From: Nectonema munidae
Lineage: Eukaryota > Nematomorpha > Nectonematoida > Nectonematidae
Direction: 5' to 3'
NCBI GenBank assembly: GCA_030549495.1
Contig: JAUIRK010001034.1
Coordinates: 930,001-994,000, forward strand
Length of the DNA: 64,000 nucleotides
Shown: positions 32,801-47,800 of the stretch, in pieces
Layout of the letters: each line of letters opens with the position of its first letter
Position numbering within the stretch: position 1 is the first letter of the stretch
Made by a program: the position numbers and the translations under genes
The notes under the pieces: generated by a model
Told to the model about the DNA's origin: nothing
The model's database searches: none
The model's input: the letters and a program-made list of their open reading frames with translations, nothing else

Positions 32801-35800
32801 TAAATGCTAAAAACTCCCTCGAATAAATTGAGCAAGGATATTATAACTTTAATAGTAACTTTCCTTCTCAATAGTTTCATGCTATTTTTAATTTCTTACA
32901 ATATAGTATATAGCATACTTACTTTCAAAACACTTGGCTTTAAAAATTAATCCACGACAATGAATTTAATATTGTTTTTCAGAAATTTATTTAACTAAAG
33001 CTTAGTTTTCAAGATGTTTGCTTACAAGATCCAAGTCATGAATCAGAAAATACACCATTTCATAAAGCGCCATGATGTATATGTAGGACACAATTTTTTA
33101 TCTCTAGGGGTAGAGCAGAATGTAATTCTAACGCTATCGACAAGATGAAAAAAGGATCCATACAACTGATCGATTTATATTTAACTATCACTATTCTTTA
33201 AAGAGCTCAAATGCGTAAAGGTAAATATTTTTTGATTTTTAAAAGAATATTTCTCGATTCTTTGATAAGCAAAAATACAGGTAATAACTTTTCTAACATC
33301 GTCTCCCCAAATGAGTTATCAGATCTTACATCTAGCAAAATATGAAGAGAAAGTTCAACCTTGTCTCCCTAATCATTTGTATCAAAACATTCATATAGCA
33401 AACTATGGAAAGAAAGCATCGTAGTATACAGTTTGGGAATGACAAACAATGTGTCTACCCGTATTAAAAAGTACAGGTTATAAAATTTTTATATATTTAA
33501 AGTATTAATTCAAAATTATTTATATAAAATAAGAAAATGTGGAAAAATGACATGGTTAAAGATAGGCAACACCCCTAGAATTTTGCTTTCTAAAATGTGT
33601 AGGAAGTTTGAAACAATTCTTTTTATATTATACTTGCTATAAGATTAACAAATATAAACCCGCTTTATCTTATTAAATTTTAGAGTGTCTTCATTCATTT
33701 TTTTAATATCAAATATGAATTATATTTGGAGGCTTCAAGCTTATTTTTAATGGCTTAATTGGTTTACTTATTGAAAGTCTACAACGATTTGTGTAACTAA
33801 AACTAATTAGTATCACGAACACATTGTGAAATAATTGTTGAAAAGTAATAGATATTGAAGTTTTAACGACTCGAATAAACCGTTGGACTTTAAAATATCA
33901 TAATAACAATGCCATTATTTTCTGATTAGAAGATGAGTCTAAGTGTTAGAAAAGCTGTGACTATGTTTAAACAATTATAATTTTCAAAAACTCAAGAGTT
34001 GAACATGAAAAACAATACCTCACAAATTTTTAGTCGACAAAAACTATTATATATTTGATTTATTTTTGGTTAAAAAGAACCAACTTACTCATTCATTAAG
34101 GACAGACTCGAGTTGGGGACTTTCGATTTGGTTTGAGGTTTCAGCTCCAGGACCATTTCAGGTGTCTATAAATAGCAAAAAAAATATAAACTTTTATATA
34201 TAAAAAATAATCCAAAAACTTTAAAAAATCTTTCGTTATGAGTATAAGAATTCCTCCTTCATTTTTATACCATTTTATTTAAATACATAATACCCAGTTA
34301 CAAAAGTTATTACATAGCAATTTGCACAATTTTAAATATTATATTTGTCGAATAATCAAAGAATCGAAAAATGTTCAAATTAAAAAATATTTATTCTTTT
34401 TAAATATATCGTTGACTCCCCTTACTTTTAAAATTGAAAGATAAACCTAGTCTTTAATAATTAATTTTTATCAAATTATGCAAATACGAAACTAAAAGTA
34501 AGGGGAGCCAACGATATATGATCAAATGCGAAAAAATGTTATATATATATATATATATATACTCGATTCGCTTGCAATCTTTATATTATAGATTATATAT
34601 TACATAAACATTTCAACCAATCATATAGTTTTTATGAAATAAAACTGCAATTTCAAAGTTAAGTGTTTTGAACTTTTAGGTTGAATTTTTGAAATGTGGC
34701 TTTCAATATGTATGTAAAATATTTTTTGGAAATTTTTATTTTAGGTATATATATATTTTTTTAGCATTTTACGATTTACACATTTAAATATATGATAAAG
34801 CTGGCAAGTTGTCTCCCCGGAAGTCTTGCCAGACCTCTGATGATTGCAGTATACATTACGCTAGTTCAATTATCTAATGCTTTTAAAATTTTTAGATTAA
34901 TTGCCAAACTAAACTTTCTATAGTAGTTGACTTTTGGAATTCAAATTGAAAATATAAAAAACCGAAGATTTTTGACTGAAGGTATTCTTCTTTTAAAACT
35001 CTAATAGCATTATTTTTTATCTTTATATTAAAATATTAGCTTCAATAAAATTCTCCACTTATAAAACAAATTGACGTATTTAGAAAAGAACAGAATGCCA
35101 GTTACGTATTTCAAGTTAAACTCTCCACGTCTTAAAAAAATGCACGCGAGCAAAGAACCTTTGCGAAACTAAAAATTTCCATATATTCACTTACAGAGAG
35201 AAAATGGATTTTGCTCAAACGCATTGTAAAATGGGTTTACGGAAAATACTTTATAGTTGGGCTATGAAAAGAATTATTTCTTTGGAACATTTTTTATCAA
35301 AAAATATATTTAAATAAGTATATATTTTCTTTATATAAGTTAAAAGAGATAAATTGTACTGTAGAACAACAGCGTCACATTGCGCAGGTTAAAGTCAAGA
35401 AATCGTTTACCTTGCTTGAATATGAAAAATATAAACAGAGTGGTTACTCGCATGAAAGCTAAACTAAGGCACTAATAAACGAAAAGTGGAATGAAAAAAA
35501 CAAACCTTGGTAGTTTGTTTATTCCTAGACAATAGATTCGTATTTTTGGTGTTCGAAATGTTACTTGATTTAGTTTTTCCTAAAAGGGATTGCAATTATA
35601 TATCACACATTCACGTGAAGAAAGATGAAAGTTGCCTTGAGCATAAGACTGGGAAGATGTGGCTAGGTATCCAGATTTGGAAGAATTGTTTGCAAGACCA
35701 AAGGATTTGGAGATAGGCGCGTAAGTAGTCATATTCTGTCGCATCAGATTGCCTCCTCCTCCACCAAGAGAGGCGCTTTTCGTGTAAGAGGAGCCAATGC

Positions 35801-38800
35801 CGCCTGCTAAAGAGGAACTGCCTCGGTACTGATTAAACTGTTTGTTGCTCGCCAGCAACATGTCTTCTTCCTTCTGGCTATTGTGTTCTTTTTCAACTTC
35901 ATCGATTGATTTCGGATTCGTTTCAACAAATACCCATGAATTCTTAAATACAAAAGATAAACTAATAAAAATTGCTAAATGCCCTAAAATCACTTGATAT
36001 GTTTTTTGATTCACAAGGCATCTTTTCAGATAAAAAGTGCGTTTGGAGACATTTTAACAGCTGATACACAGGGAATACATAAAAACGACCTAAGGCAGAA
36101 TACCTTTTCATCATAGTATTTGGATGAGAGCAACAGGGTTATACAAATTAAACATAAACGGAGTTGTAGTCAACAAATTAAAAATAGATAGAGTCGAAAT
36201 CGAAACCCTGGCTCAAACTCTGTCCTAAAGAAAATCTTTAAAAAGGTGACCGAAAAGCATCTACTTATACTAGGGTAATATCAGGTGGAGATGAGGATAA
36301 GGTGTCTCATTCCTTCCAATTACTTTAATGAGAGATGTAGGATAGCCAATAAATATGTAAAATGTAAAACCTTTCTCATGTCCAAACAATCCTCTATAAT
36401 AAATTTGACTTTGGCGGATAACGAGTTTGGATACTGCGTTCTGACTTCGACAAGCTTGTCCACTACACTGGACATAAATGCTTCTGTTTTTCGTTCTTGA
36501 TTATTTGCATGCATTGTAGGGAAAATCTTCAAAATGAAGTTCGAAACGTGTTCTACGAAATGATCTTGTGGAACCAAATTATACATTAGGATTTCTACAG
36601 CGCTCTGCATAGTTTCATCTAGTAATAGTTTCATCTTGTACAGCTCCGAAACGAATCTAAAAAAAGTGTTAAAGGCATAATAGTATTAAGAGGGAACACA
36701 TAACAAAAACTTAGTAAATAATTAATATTGTATATTACGGATCATGTGTCCGAAGTGGGTGAATACTTAAAAAATATTCGAAATAGCGAAAACTGAATAA
36801 TACAGACAAACTGTAGCAACAAGTGCATCATTTATTAAGTCAAAAAGTATGACAAGCAGGGTGCTTCAAAATGTTTTCATAAATCATGCAGAAGGATTTA
36901 ACTTGCTCAAATAATCAAACCCATATTTTAAATGAATTTGATATTATAATCATTATTTTTATACAAATCTTAAAATTTTATAAATGAATTCAAAGAAATG
37001 CAGTAAACGGCAAATTTGAGTGGTTAGATCCACGTGTTCTCTTCTTCCATCTAACGAATTCCCATCCAGGGATGATAAGTTATGACATTTTGGTTTTATT
37101 TGGATATTAACAAAAATAAAAGCTTAAAAGATAGCTGTCAAAAAGTTTCTGATAAACTCATTGAGATTTGGAAGCGAAATAATTCCTACCAAATACGATG
37201 CTGCCGTAAAAAGCATTTATTTGTCACATAAGGAGTGGGAAAATTTGAAAAAAGTGATTGAAAAAGCTTATTGGACATAGGTTTTTAAAGAGAGGCAGAA
37301 GAAAAATAAAAATTGGTAGTTACGATTTTAAATTTCAAAAAGCAGAAAAACTACATGAAAGAGCTTTTAATAACAAGAAGAGAATTCAAAAGAAATGAAA
37401 AAAGCTCAACTCTTGATTCGAATAATGGTTTCGAAAAAAAGAAAGATAAAAAACACGCAACCGTCCTACACTTAAAAATTTTTACAACTCGCAATTTAAA
37501 TTTAAACCCACCTAGTTTAGCTCAAGTTAATAACTATTTCATTTTGGTAAAGAATATAATTTTTATGATGTTAGATTTAAAAATATATCATTGACGTTTG
37601 GCTTTTTAAATCTGGTCCTGCAGAAAAAGATGCTCAGAAAGATTGAAGTTACGCCCACTAGTAGCACGTGCGGCCATAATACATATTCAATTTAAGTAAT
37701 AAAATGTACTTTATTTGAAGAAACACATTGAGCTTTGTGTCAGTCAACGTCATGTACTTGCATGATGTAGTACATGACAGTACTTATTTTGAAAATAAAA
37801 CGCGCCAAGAATTTATGTGGAGACGCAGAAACATGCGTGAGTGGTCCTCCCTTCGCAGGACTCTTCGCAGGCGATATCAAAAAAACACTCAATAGAAATA
37901 CCACTCTTGTTTTACACTGGGCGAAAAATGGATGCAAGATTTAGTAGAAAGAAATCTGAGACTTTCAAAAATAGATTCCGAACATAAAAGTAATGTATGA
38001 TTTTCGCTTTGATTATTGGTCTTCATACGAACACTCAGATTTTCAAACAATAAATGATAGCGCTATGTTACAATCTACTAAAACATGGTCGAAAGAATTT
38101 GCACTATTTAGTAAAAAGCTCTTAACCCATTAACGACCAGAATAATCAGACGATATCTAATGTAAAGCAGAAGATTTGTATTAAAAAGCACTAATAAACG
38201 CAGACGATTTTATTTTTGTAAAGTCGACATATGTCGACTGTGGTCGATAACCGGTTAAAAGGCAACTATAAAAGATTGGAGAGTACTGTAAAGCTTTGTG
38301 AAGTTTATCCAGGTGCAGTTTGCCAATCTAGATGGATGGCTCGTGCAATATACTCTTTAAAAATTTGGATGTTTAGGTAGCAATTTTCTCGTGTTATAGA
38401 ACCTGATAAAAATATCAGCTTAGTAGAATTGAAAAATTCTCCATTATTTATAAAGCTGACATTAATTCTTGGTTTACCGCAAAAACACCGTATCATGCCC
38501 GAAAAATGACTAGACTTTTGAAAAGTTTAAACAAGGTAAAGGGCAATAGATAAATTTAATGTGTTACCTAATTGTGCACAAGCTCTCATGTTTGTACACT
38601 GCTTTTTCTTCTTCTAATTCTAAAAGTTGCGTTTTCCGTATATTTTCCTAAGAAAGTACAGAATAAATATCAAAACAAAAAGAAGGATTTTAAGCCTCGA
38701 AAAAAATTATGATTCAAGAATATATATATTAATTAATGCCAAATATGCTTTGTACGAACATATGTAATAACCAGGGATGGTACCCCCCCCCCTTCTCCCT

Positions 38801-41800
38801 TTTTTATAGTTGAGTTTTTGTTTGGTGAAATGCACACACATTTAAAAAGCTCATATGAAATGAAATTATAAAAACAATGTAGCAATTAAACAATGTAACA
38901 ACTTTGAATTTGAATCTTTATGATAAAGGTTAAAGGTGGTGTGGTATTTTCATCGAAAAAAGTACTAATGTGCAGCTAACACCGAGCTATGGATAATCTA
39001 GCAGAAGCGAGGCTTAAACCCAGAACTTCAGATCGATAGCAGCGCTTCTAACCGTTTAACCTCGCAGCCACTAAGCCACTTACGTTTTGATTAGAGGTGC
39101 ACCGGATAGCTCAATTTACAATGCGCGCGGTTACCGCATAAATACAGTAGATCTAAATACCCGTCCGGAATTGATTCAAGCGTTAATAAAACATATTTTT
39201 AAAGATGAAAATATCATAATTAATAAACATTCACTATTATATGTCCAGTTGGGTTCTAGAAGAATCTTTGGACTGCAACAGTCGTAGTACTCTTCATTCA
39301 ATGTCTAAGTTAGTGTCACAAATGATCTCCCTCTCTCTCTTCTTTGATCTTCTTTCGCGAAAACGAATAAAACATTGAAAGAAAAAAATGTGCCCTACAA
39401 TATTGGAGGCAGGAAGAAAAATTTTCTTTGCTAAAGCATCTAATAGCCAAACACTTATGCACACCTGCTTCATCAGTGTACTCAGAGAGACTCTTTTCCG
39501 AATATGGGAACATTTTTGAAGAAAAAAGAACTAAACTTTTGGCTGAAAAAATAGAAATGCTTTTATTTGTTCATAACAATGGCAAGAAATTTTTTGACAT
39601 GTCTTATTTGTTAGTTAATTCTTTGAAATAAACTCAAATTGTGAACTAAACGTACTCTTAGTAAAACGGAAAAGTTAGTTTAAACTTTTAAATAACAACT
39701 TTTCACGATAGAAAATATTAGAAAAAAATTCGAAAAAGTGGCACAGCCCCCCTCCCCTAAATTTTTGACAAAAGATGCATCCCTGGTAATAACCTATATT
39801 TTCACTGGTCAGACATAAATTTTTTAGGTATAAAATTATCTTAGATCAATTGGCTAGTTGTTTTATAGGCAATTAGATTGTTTAATTGGCGAGTTTTATA
39901 TTTTTGGAACTGAAAAAATGTCTTTTACAATATGCTGAATAAATGTACAACGTGTGTAGAGTGATTAAAGCGGATACATGGCTCGATCATTTATTGTTAA
40001 TTTCGACTTTAAAAGAAAGCCAAATTCAAGTAAATTAGACATTTAACTCAGAATATACAAAAAAAGAAAATGGCGATGATTATTTAAAAAAAAAATAAAT
40101 TTTCCTTGGAAGAAAGTTTTTACCACGTACTAACTGAATTATGAAGAAGCCGCTAGTATTGATGTTGAAAAGCATTTTCTTTATAAATGGGATTTTGTAT
40201 AATTGAAGATGGTAAAATGTTGACATAGAACAATATCTACAGAAAGGTTTTAATAGTGCGGGTTAAAATTTTAGCTCCAAAATGATTTAATTCAAAATTA
40301 TGATTTGAATAATGGAACGATAATATAAGAGTATATATATTATCATTATCGACAATTTTGTATTGAAACCTAATATTCCTTTGTATATTATTATCCTTGT
40401 CTTATTATTTCTAAAAAGTGAATGTATAGTTTAACGTAGTGGACGATAAATGTTAAAGTGCGATTTTAAAAAAGTCCACGTTCGTGAACTCTGATATGAG
40501 ATGTCTAGCACGATTTTAACGGACTCAATGTTAATTAAATATATATATATAAAAAGAAATAGTTATGGTATATTTTGATTTTTGTGTTGATGCAAATTCT
40601 GCCAAAGGATTTGAGAGAAATGAGAAGACAATCAGAAGAGTTGGAATTATTGCCACAACCAAACAGTAATAAAAACTTACATCTTTTATTTGTTGAATTA
40701 GAGAAAACTTTTCCTCAAAATTGATAACTTTTGAATCAAACTTTCTTTGTACCTCATGGATGATTGCTATGCAAATTTTCGGATTTGTTTGATATATCTC
40801 ATTGCATAATTTTGCGTAAACAATTGAGAAGAGATCATCAGAAATAGCCTTTTTAGAACAAAATAAATATCCAGTAAAAAATAAATTAAAACACCATAAA
40901 TATCGTATGTATGAACATCAAATGTAAAAATTAGAAAAAATTCCCACGAATAGGCGCTTATATTATAATATTTAAGACGGTGTTTTTGTCTATCCTTTGT
41001 TCAGCATTCAAAATTATGTTTTTTAGAATATAGTAATCAAATATATCAAACGTACTTTTACATTAAAACATTCAATATTAAAACCTAAAAACGAAAGAAA
41101 ATTGGATATACCTTATCAAAAATCAATTTGGCAAGTATAGGTTGTCTTTCTTCATTATCTAAACTGAATCCTTGAAGCGATGATTTTAATCTATTATAAT
41201 TGGTTGTGGTTATTTTGTTCAAAAACAATTTGACATTACCAACATATTCCTAAAAGAAAAAATATATTTAAAAATGATAAATCAAGAGCGGGATACCTCT
41301 AAGGGATCTGTTGAAGATTTGATCGTTGACTCGCCTTGAGGAGGAGGAGCAGGGCGTGAAATGACTTTGAAACTTTTGACACCACCAGAATGAGTATCGG
41401 GATAATTGTATTGAGTCATTTTAGTACTGCTTTTGGGCGTGGTCGAATTTCGTGAATGCGCTCCAGGATAACGAGATATCTTATCGAAGCCACTCAACGA
41501 TGAACGCATACTTAAAACGCGATTCCCAAGATTGATATTAACGTTTGAAGAATGCTAAAAAATAAAACTTACTCATCATATATCTTGGCAATCAAAAGCT
41601 AAAATAGCCTTGACTTCCTTGCCATACTCACAACAACGGGGTTTCGAAATTACGACATGGTACGAGAGCATTTACGTAATAAAAACGCTTCGAAAGTAAG
41701 CACAAAAAAAGCTAAATTACGATAAATAACGAATCTCGTAAGTTTTCGATCTCAATACTTTTTTATCGAACCCTTGCGTTTAAAATAAATGTATACGAGT

Positions 41801-44800
41801 GAATTTCGTTGTTGAGTGATAACTAGGACAGTTAAAGAGATAATGATTTAGGTTTATTTTTACTTTAGATAATTTTTACAAGTAAATAAAAATTTTTTAT
41901 GATGAAAAGTCTATCATTTTTCTTCTTTTTTTTACAATTTATAAAATGTTTTTTTTGTTTTAAACTTTTCCCTAATGCATAAAGTTGCTGTGAGTAAATC
42001 AGGTAAAATTAAGCTAATAACCAAAAAATTACTTATGAATTCATTTTTTTGTAAAATTTGTGGTGTAATTGTTCAGCTTGAAAAAAAATTCGTAGAAGAC
42101 CACAAAAATTTAAAAACGTTACCTTGATTTACTCTGTTCATCAAATGCAACTTATATTGAAACTTACATGGAGCGTGTTAATAAAGTATTTAAGAAATTT
42201 AGCAAGATGTTTTCTTGAAGCTAATATTCCTTTGCACAAATTTCTTCACCCATCAAAAATAAACTGTTTTCTAGTCGGGCATACTCAATTCCGCCAGTTT
42301 CTTCCAGCAGAATACTGGGTAAAGATCTTGATGAAGATTTATTGCAAAATAAAAAAAGGTAAATATTTAATGAAGGAATTTTTTATGATTGATCAGTTAA
42401 GTTCAAGATAAAACTTTTAAAATATATTAATCGCCCCAGAAAAAAATTAAATTGGAAAAAAATTTAGTTAGGTAAACTTTTAGATAACATATTTATTTTT
42501 TATCATTTTTGGAAACTTTGTGCTTATGATAGACTTTAATTCACATTTTTCTAATATTCTCTCCTAAACACACTTCTTCCTACACCACATACATATAAAG
42601 CACGACAGATACACATACTGTTACTAACATCACCACAAACATTTCCTCTCTATTTCTCATGTAGGTTCATCCCATACATATTAATACATCATTCACCCAC
42701 CGACTTTGTATTTTGCTTTCCTATTTAGATTCTTGATAAAGACTGTAAGTCGAAATATTGAGTTGTTCACTTATTCATATTTATAAAGTCGAGAGAATAA
42801 ATTTAACTTTTAAATCTACCTCTTTATTCATCAAATGTTAATCGATTTAGATTTATCAATTGTGTATAAAATAAGTTATAAATATATTTGTGAACTATTC
42901 TAAACTAAATCCAGGCAAAGAATTTTAACAGAAATTCAGAAAAAGAAGGTAGGAAAAGTTGGCACAGCTAACTGGATCTGAATTGATTTTTTTACTCTTA
43001 TTTTCAAAATGGTTGTCTTTTTGTTTATTTGAGGAATATTTTTATCGTGTCAAAAACACGGGACTAAATAAAGTTTCCAAAGATTCCCCGTCTTTCACAC
43101 CTGGTGGATGGAATTCCCAGGAATTCCCCTATAGGAATTTTTAGCTAGAAATTATTTTTATAAACTAGTTTTTTATGAATATATAAATAATGATCATTAT
43201 TTTGATTATTTTTATCGCGTTTATACTTGAAATAGTTCAACGTTATAACAAGTTTATGCGAAGAACTGACCTTCTAGATCAACAAACCAGTGTTTATACA
43301 TTTGATAGAAAAAGCCCTAGAAAATATTATTGCAGACCATTTTGAGATTACATCAATATGGGTATTGTAAATGCTTTCATTGTTTGCAAGAAAATTAAAA
43401 AAAAGAAGTTTTCGATAAATAAGTCTATAAAAACGCAAAAAGAGTTTAGAAGAGAATTAGTTCTTTCCCTTATTGGAAATTTTTCATCCAAAAAAAGCAA
43501 ACTCCTTCTATACAAAAACCTTACAATTCAGAAAGACATAGAATCCAGTATGTTGAGAAATATGGACGATGCAAACAGTGTTATGACAAAGAAAAAATGA
43601 TCATAAAGGATTTAAGTGCTAAGATTGTGACGCTTATCTCTGTCTCAATAAAAATCGAAATTGCTGGGAAGAATATCATGAATAAAGACATTTTTAAAGT
43701 TACTTTCTGCGAAAAATATTTTTTCACTATCAAAAATACTTTTTATTACATAAAAAAAAGCATTTTGTATTACCTTTTTATAATTTTATACTTTAAAATA
43801 AGTAGATGGAGATATTTAAACAAACTTTGTATAAAATTAATTAAGTTTCATCTTTTCAAAAAAAAAAAGTACAAATACTCTATCATACTTTCCTTACCAA
43901 TAAAGTTAAACTTTTCCGACATGTAGGGTGGGATTAAAAATATGTTTAACAAATGCCCAACAATCTACTTATAACAATTTTCCTAAAAAAATTAAAGGAT
44001 AATTTTTAGGACTTGATAATTTATTTTACAATCCTCCTTCAGGTTATTTAATCGACACATTTGTAAAATTTAATCCGAACATAATAGAAGCGATAAATTT
44101 TGTCACTTCTTTCATTTGAAACATATGTATATTTGTGCATATTTAAGGAGTGAGAAATGTTATCACACTTTGAACGCATTCCACTTTAAAGAACTACTTA
44201 TATAATGCACTCCCTAATTTTAGTTAAAACCTGGACACCCTCCCTCTGCTATCTTCTCAAAAATATGCACATAAGCGCTTCTAAGAAGGATGTAAAGTAG
44301 GTGCATGCTAATATAAACATTCAGACAATAAATCTTACAAAAATTCCACACATTTCCAACTTTGACATGAGTTCTTTAGACAGAGCGAGATTTCTCTGTT
44401 TTGACAGCAAAAAACTTTTGGTGTAGATAAGGCTTTTTTTTGTTGCCGGTAACTCAGTAACAAGGACCGCATTTTCTTTCTTCTCCAAGAGACTTGTATT
44501 CTCTTGGTTGACAGCTGATGAGAGAGTCGTCTAATGAAATAAAAATAAATAGTTAGTGATGGGAAGAGTATTATGAGCCAGTAGATATATTAGACCGTTT
44601 CTGGTAGTAATAGAAACCGTAGGGCTTGGCCCTCGGGTTTTTCTGGTACTCCGTTAAGATATTTAAATGTTAAAGCCTCTTATGAACCAACCCAATCCCG
44701 ACTCCTTACATCAAGATTCTTCCATCTGTGTTGAGAAGCTAGCGAATACATTTTTTCATTGACATGATGTTAATGTAACATTTTTTAACCCTAGGAAACA

Positions 44801-47800
44801 TACACTGGTCAAATGACCGTTATATTTATGGAAAAGTTCTACGAAGCAAAGATCTTTTATGTTTTCAACTGACACTTCCCAAGTCCAATTTTTAAATAAT
44901 TCTTAACAAGTAAAATGAGCAATTGTCGCTATCTTACAAATTTCACTATAAAAACAAAATATAGCTAGAAATTCCATACCGGTCAATTGACAGGTAAAAG
45001 TTAAACATTAGAAACCTATCCTTTACTTCGAAAATTATGCTGCAGTCATGTTATTTATTAAAAAATGTGATAAAAAATTTCAAATATCTTCGTGGCACAC
45101 TTAAAAAAGTTCATCTTCAACATTTCATCTTATGTATCAACCCCACTTTTTTTAGAATTGTAGAAAAAATCATGTCGGCTTTACTTTATTCATTTGATGT
45201 TATTTCAATTTTAGCGTGCATCGACACGCAATTAAGAAATATTTTCTTTTAATGTAAAAGCACTTTTAGTTTCATATAATTTACACTTTTTTTAGTTTTA
45301 TTTTCATTTGGTTTTTAATATTTCTGTCAATATTTTAAATCTTAAAAGGTTTATCCATATTGATTACAATAAATGAAAGAGTTCAAGTAACCTAATAGAA
45401 CACACATATTAGGATAAAATGCCTTGCTTATATTAGCTATATAAAATTTTAACAAACCTTTTATTACAAAATTTAATTTATAGCATCTGAATTCAGAGAT
45501 ATATATTTTATTAAATGCTTTAGTTTTTATAAAGATTGCTTTGAAAAGTTAACAATGATTTCACATTTTCATTATCATTTAATTATTACGTAACACTTAG
45601 GGAATAGAATGCTAATTCGTATAAATTTAACGTTTATAGCAAACTTTCTTCAAAACATTTTAGACTTCAATTTATACATAAAATAACATTATTCCATTTC
45701 ATACATGTGAATTTCTAGACCCATTACATAAATGTATTTTCAAGCAATTTACTTTAGTAAATAGATGCGTAGTTAGAAATACTAGGAAGATTATATGGGA
45801 TGATTGTTTTTCTTTCTATGTTAGTAATCTCATTTAATAACTGCTAGAAATTTAAGAATAAATTTTACTGCCAAAGTTTCTCAGCACAGAGTATCCAATC
45901 CAAGTAACCAATTTATTTGATATCTCCAAACATTTTGACAATTGGTAAAAATAGAGGTTGAAAAAAACCTCTCCTTCGTCGTAAGCAATCTATATTTGCC
46001 GACTATATCATGAATACTGATATATATATATATATATATATACATGATACTATAATGACTATCTCATTATTAGCTAAAGGATAATGATAAAATTTTGAGA
46101 ATACTCTTCTCATACTTTTTTCACTACCTGTTCTGATGATGCAGTTAAAATCCAAGGATAGTTATTTATTTTGTTGATTAACTTGCAGTTATATCGTTAA
46201 TTAGATATTAGCAAATTAATTGGGTGTAATCGCTACCGAATATTTGGTTTGGTGTGAAGGTTAAAAATAAATTAATCCAAAATTTTAAAAAGAGTATAGA
46301 ACTCATATATGCGAATTAAACTCACTGTAATCGTGCAGACGAATATCGTACATCTGTAGGAAAGTAAATTTGAATCATGGTATAAAAATGTTTATGATTA
46401 GAATAGAAGCTGTGTAAATTAAAAAATTGTAGAAAATACTTCAATTTCGGAGACAAATGGTTTTTTCGTATCGCAAATTTTCTTATCATTGGGTGGTATG
46501 TCTAAATAAAAACATAGAGAAATTTTTTAAGCATGAATATATTATATATTTTCTAGTTTGAAAATATGGTAATCAAAGACTTCTTAAAAATAATTAAATA
46601 AAAATAAAATAGAAAACCGCAGGGTATAGTAAATGTAGGTTGATGCTCTTTTAAATTAGAAGTTGGTTTGATATCTGGTTTTGTTGGAAGATTGGAATTA
46701 GAGGGGAGAGAATCGTTTTTAGAAACTACTTCAGGAGCGGGGTATGAAGATGAAACTGTAGTAACTATCTTGGAGGATTGCAATTTCACCTTCAAGTAAT
46801 AACAAATAATATATAAGGATAAACATACGAAGGATATGAAATACGCTCGTAGCTTTCTACCCTCGAATCAACATAACCAAGACATATCTAGCATAGGGAC
46901 CACTATAGTATATATAATACTAGGGAAGCAATGAATAGCCGAAAAATACCCAGTTGGTCGGATAACCGGTGAAAATTTTACTTTCTGATCGGCTTTACTT
47001 TACATTAAACCGGAAATTCAAATATTCCAAAAGGATTACAAATATTAAATTATTATTATTTTGAGCAATAACACAGAGATATAATTTAGAGAAAATAAAA
47101 ATAAGATTTATGAATAAAAAGATGACTCGATTTTTTTTATCTTCAGTTCAAAACAAAATACTTCAGATGTTAATTAGCTTGAAAAAGAATTATCCGGGGG
47201 ATATCATAATACGACTTTTTCCAAAAGTGGAATATCCGGTTAACCGGTTTTATTGCTATCCGGCACATCCCTATATAATACACTGTTTACTATATTTATT
47301 TCTATATAACATGTATCTTTACGCAACAGTTACTAAAAATTTTTTGTATGTATATCTTATAAAATCCTTCATACTTAATTTATTTATCCAGAGTCTCGAA
47401 TGTGGCTTTTAGAGTTACACCGAGTATTACTTTATATTTAAAATTCAAAGAAAATAGCATTTGATTTAATCTATTATTCTTTTCTTTTTGAAGAAGATTT
47501 TCAGTTCGTTTACAGGGGAAAATATTTGGATGAGAATTTAAAACAACGGGTTTCCCTAAAAAACAGAATGGTCAATTTGGATCAATTTAACCATCAGCTA
47601 TCAATTTGATTTACAACTCGAATTTATAAAATTATCTGTTTTTAAAAAGACTCTCAATATCTGGCTTAAAAGTAAACTTTGTTTATACAGTAGAACTTGG
47701 ATTTGTCGGATTTGGATATATCCGAGAAATCTTTTGGCCTTGATTAATTCTGTTTTCCTTGTTGAAAAAAATTGAATATGCAGGATCCGGAATTAAATAT

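Noticed and set aside
43597-43926. 109-codon + frame
   Set aside because: Low-complexity Lys/Ile/Leu composition past the piggyBac tail, expected from AT-rich DNA.
44620-44660. GC-rich patch (GGCTTGGCCCTCGGG) thought to be an RTE 5' end like that at about 52190
   Set aside because: Orientation and order do not line up with the copy at 52 kb.
47110-47412. 100-codon + frame
   Set aside because: Overlaps the right half of the 353-bp MITE and its flank; no domain.
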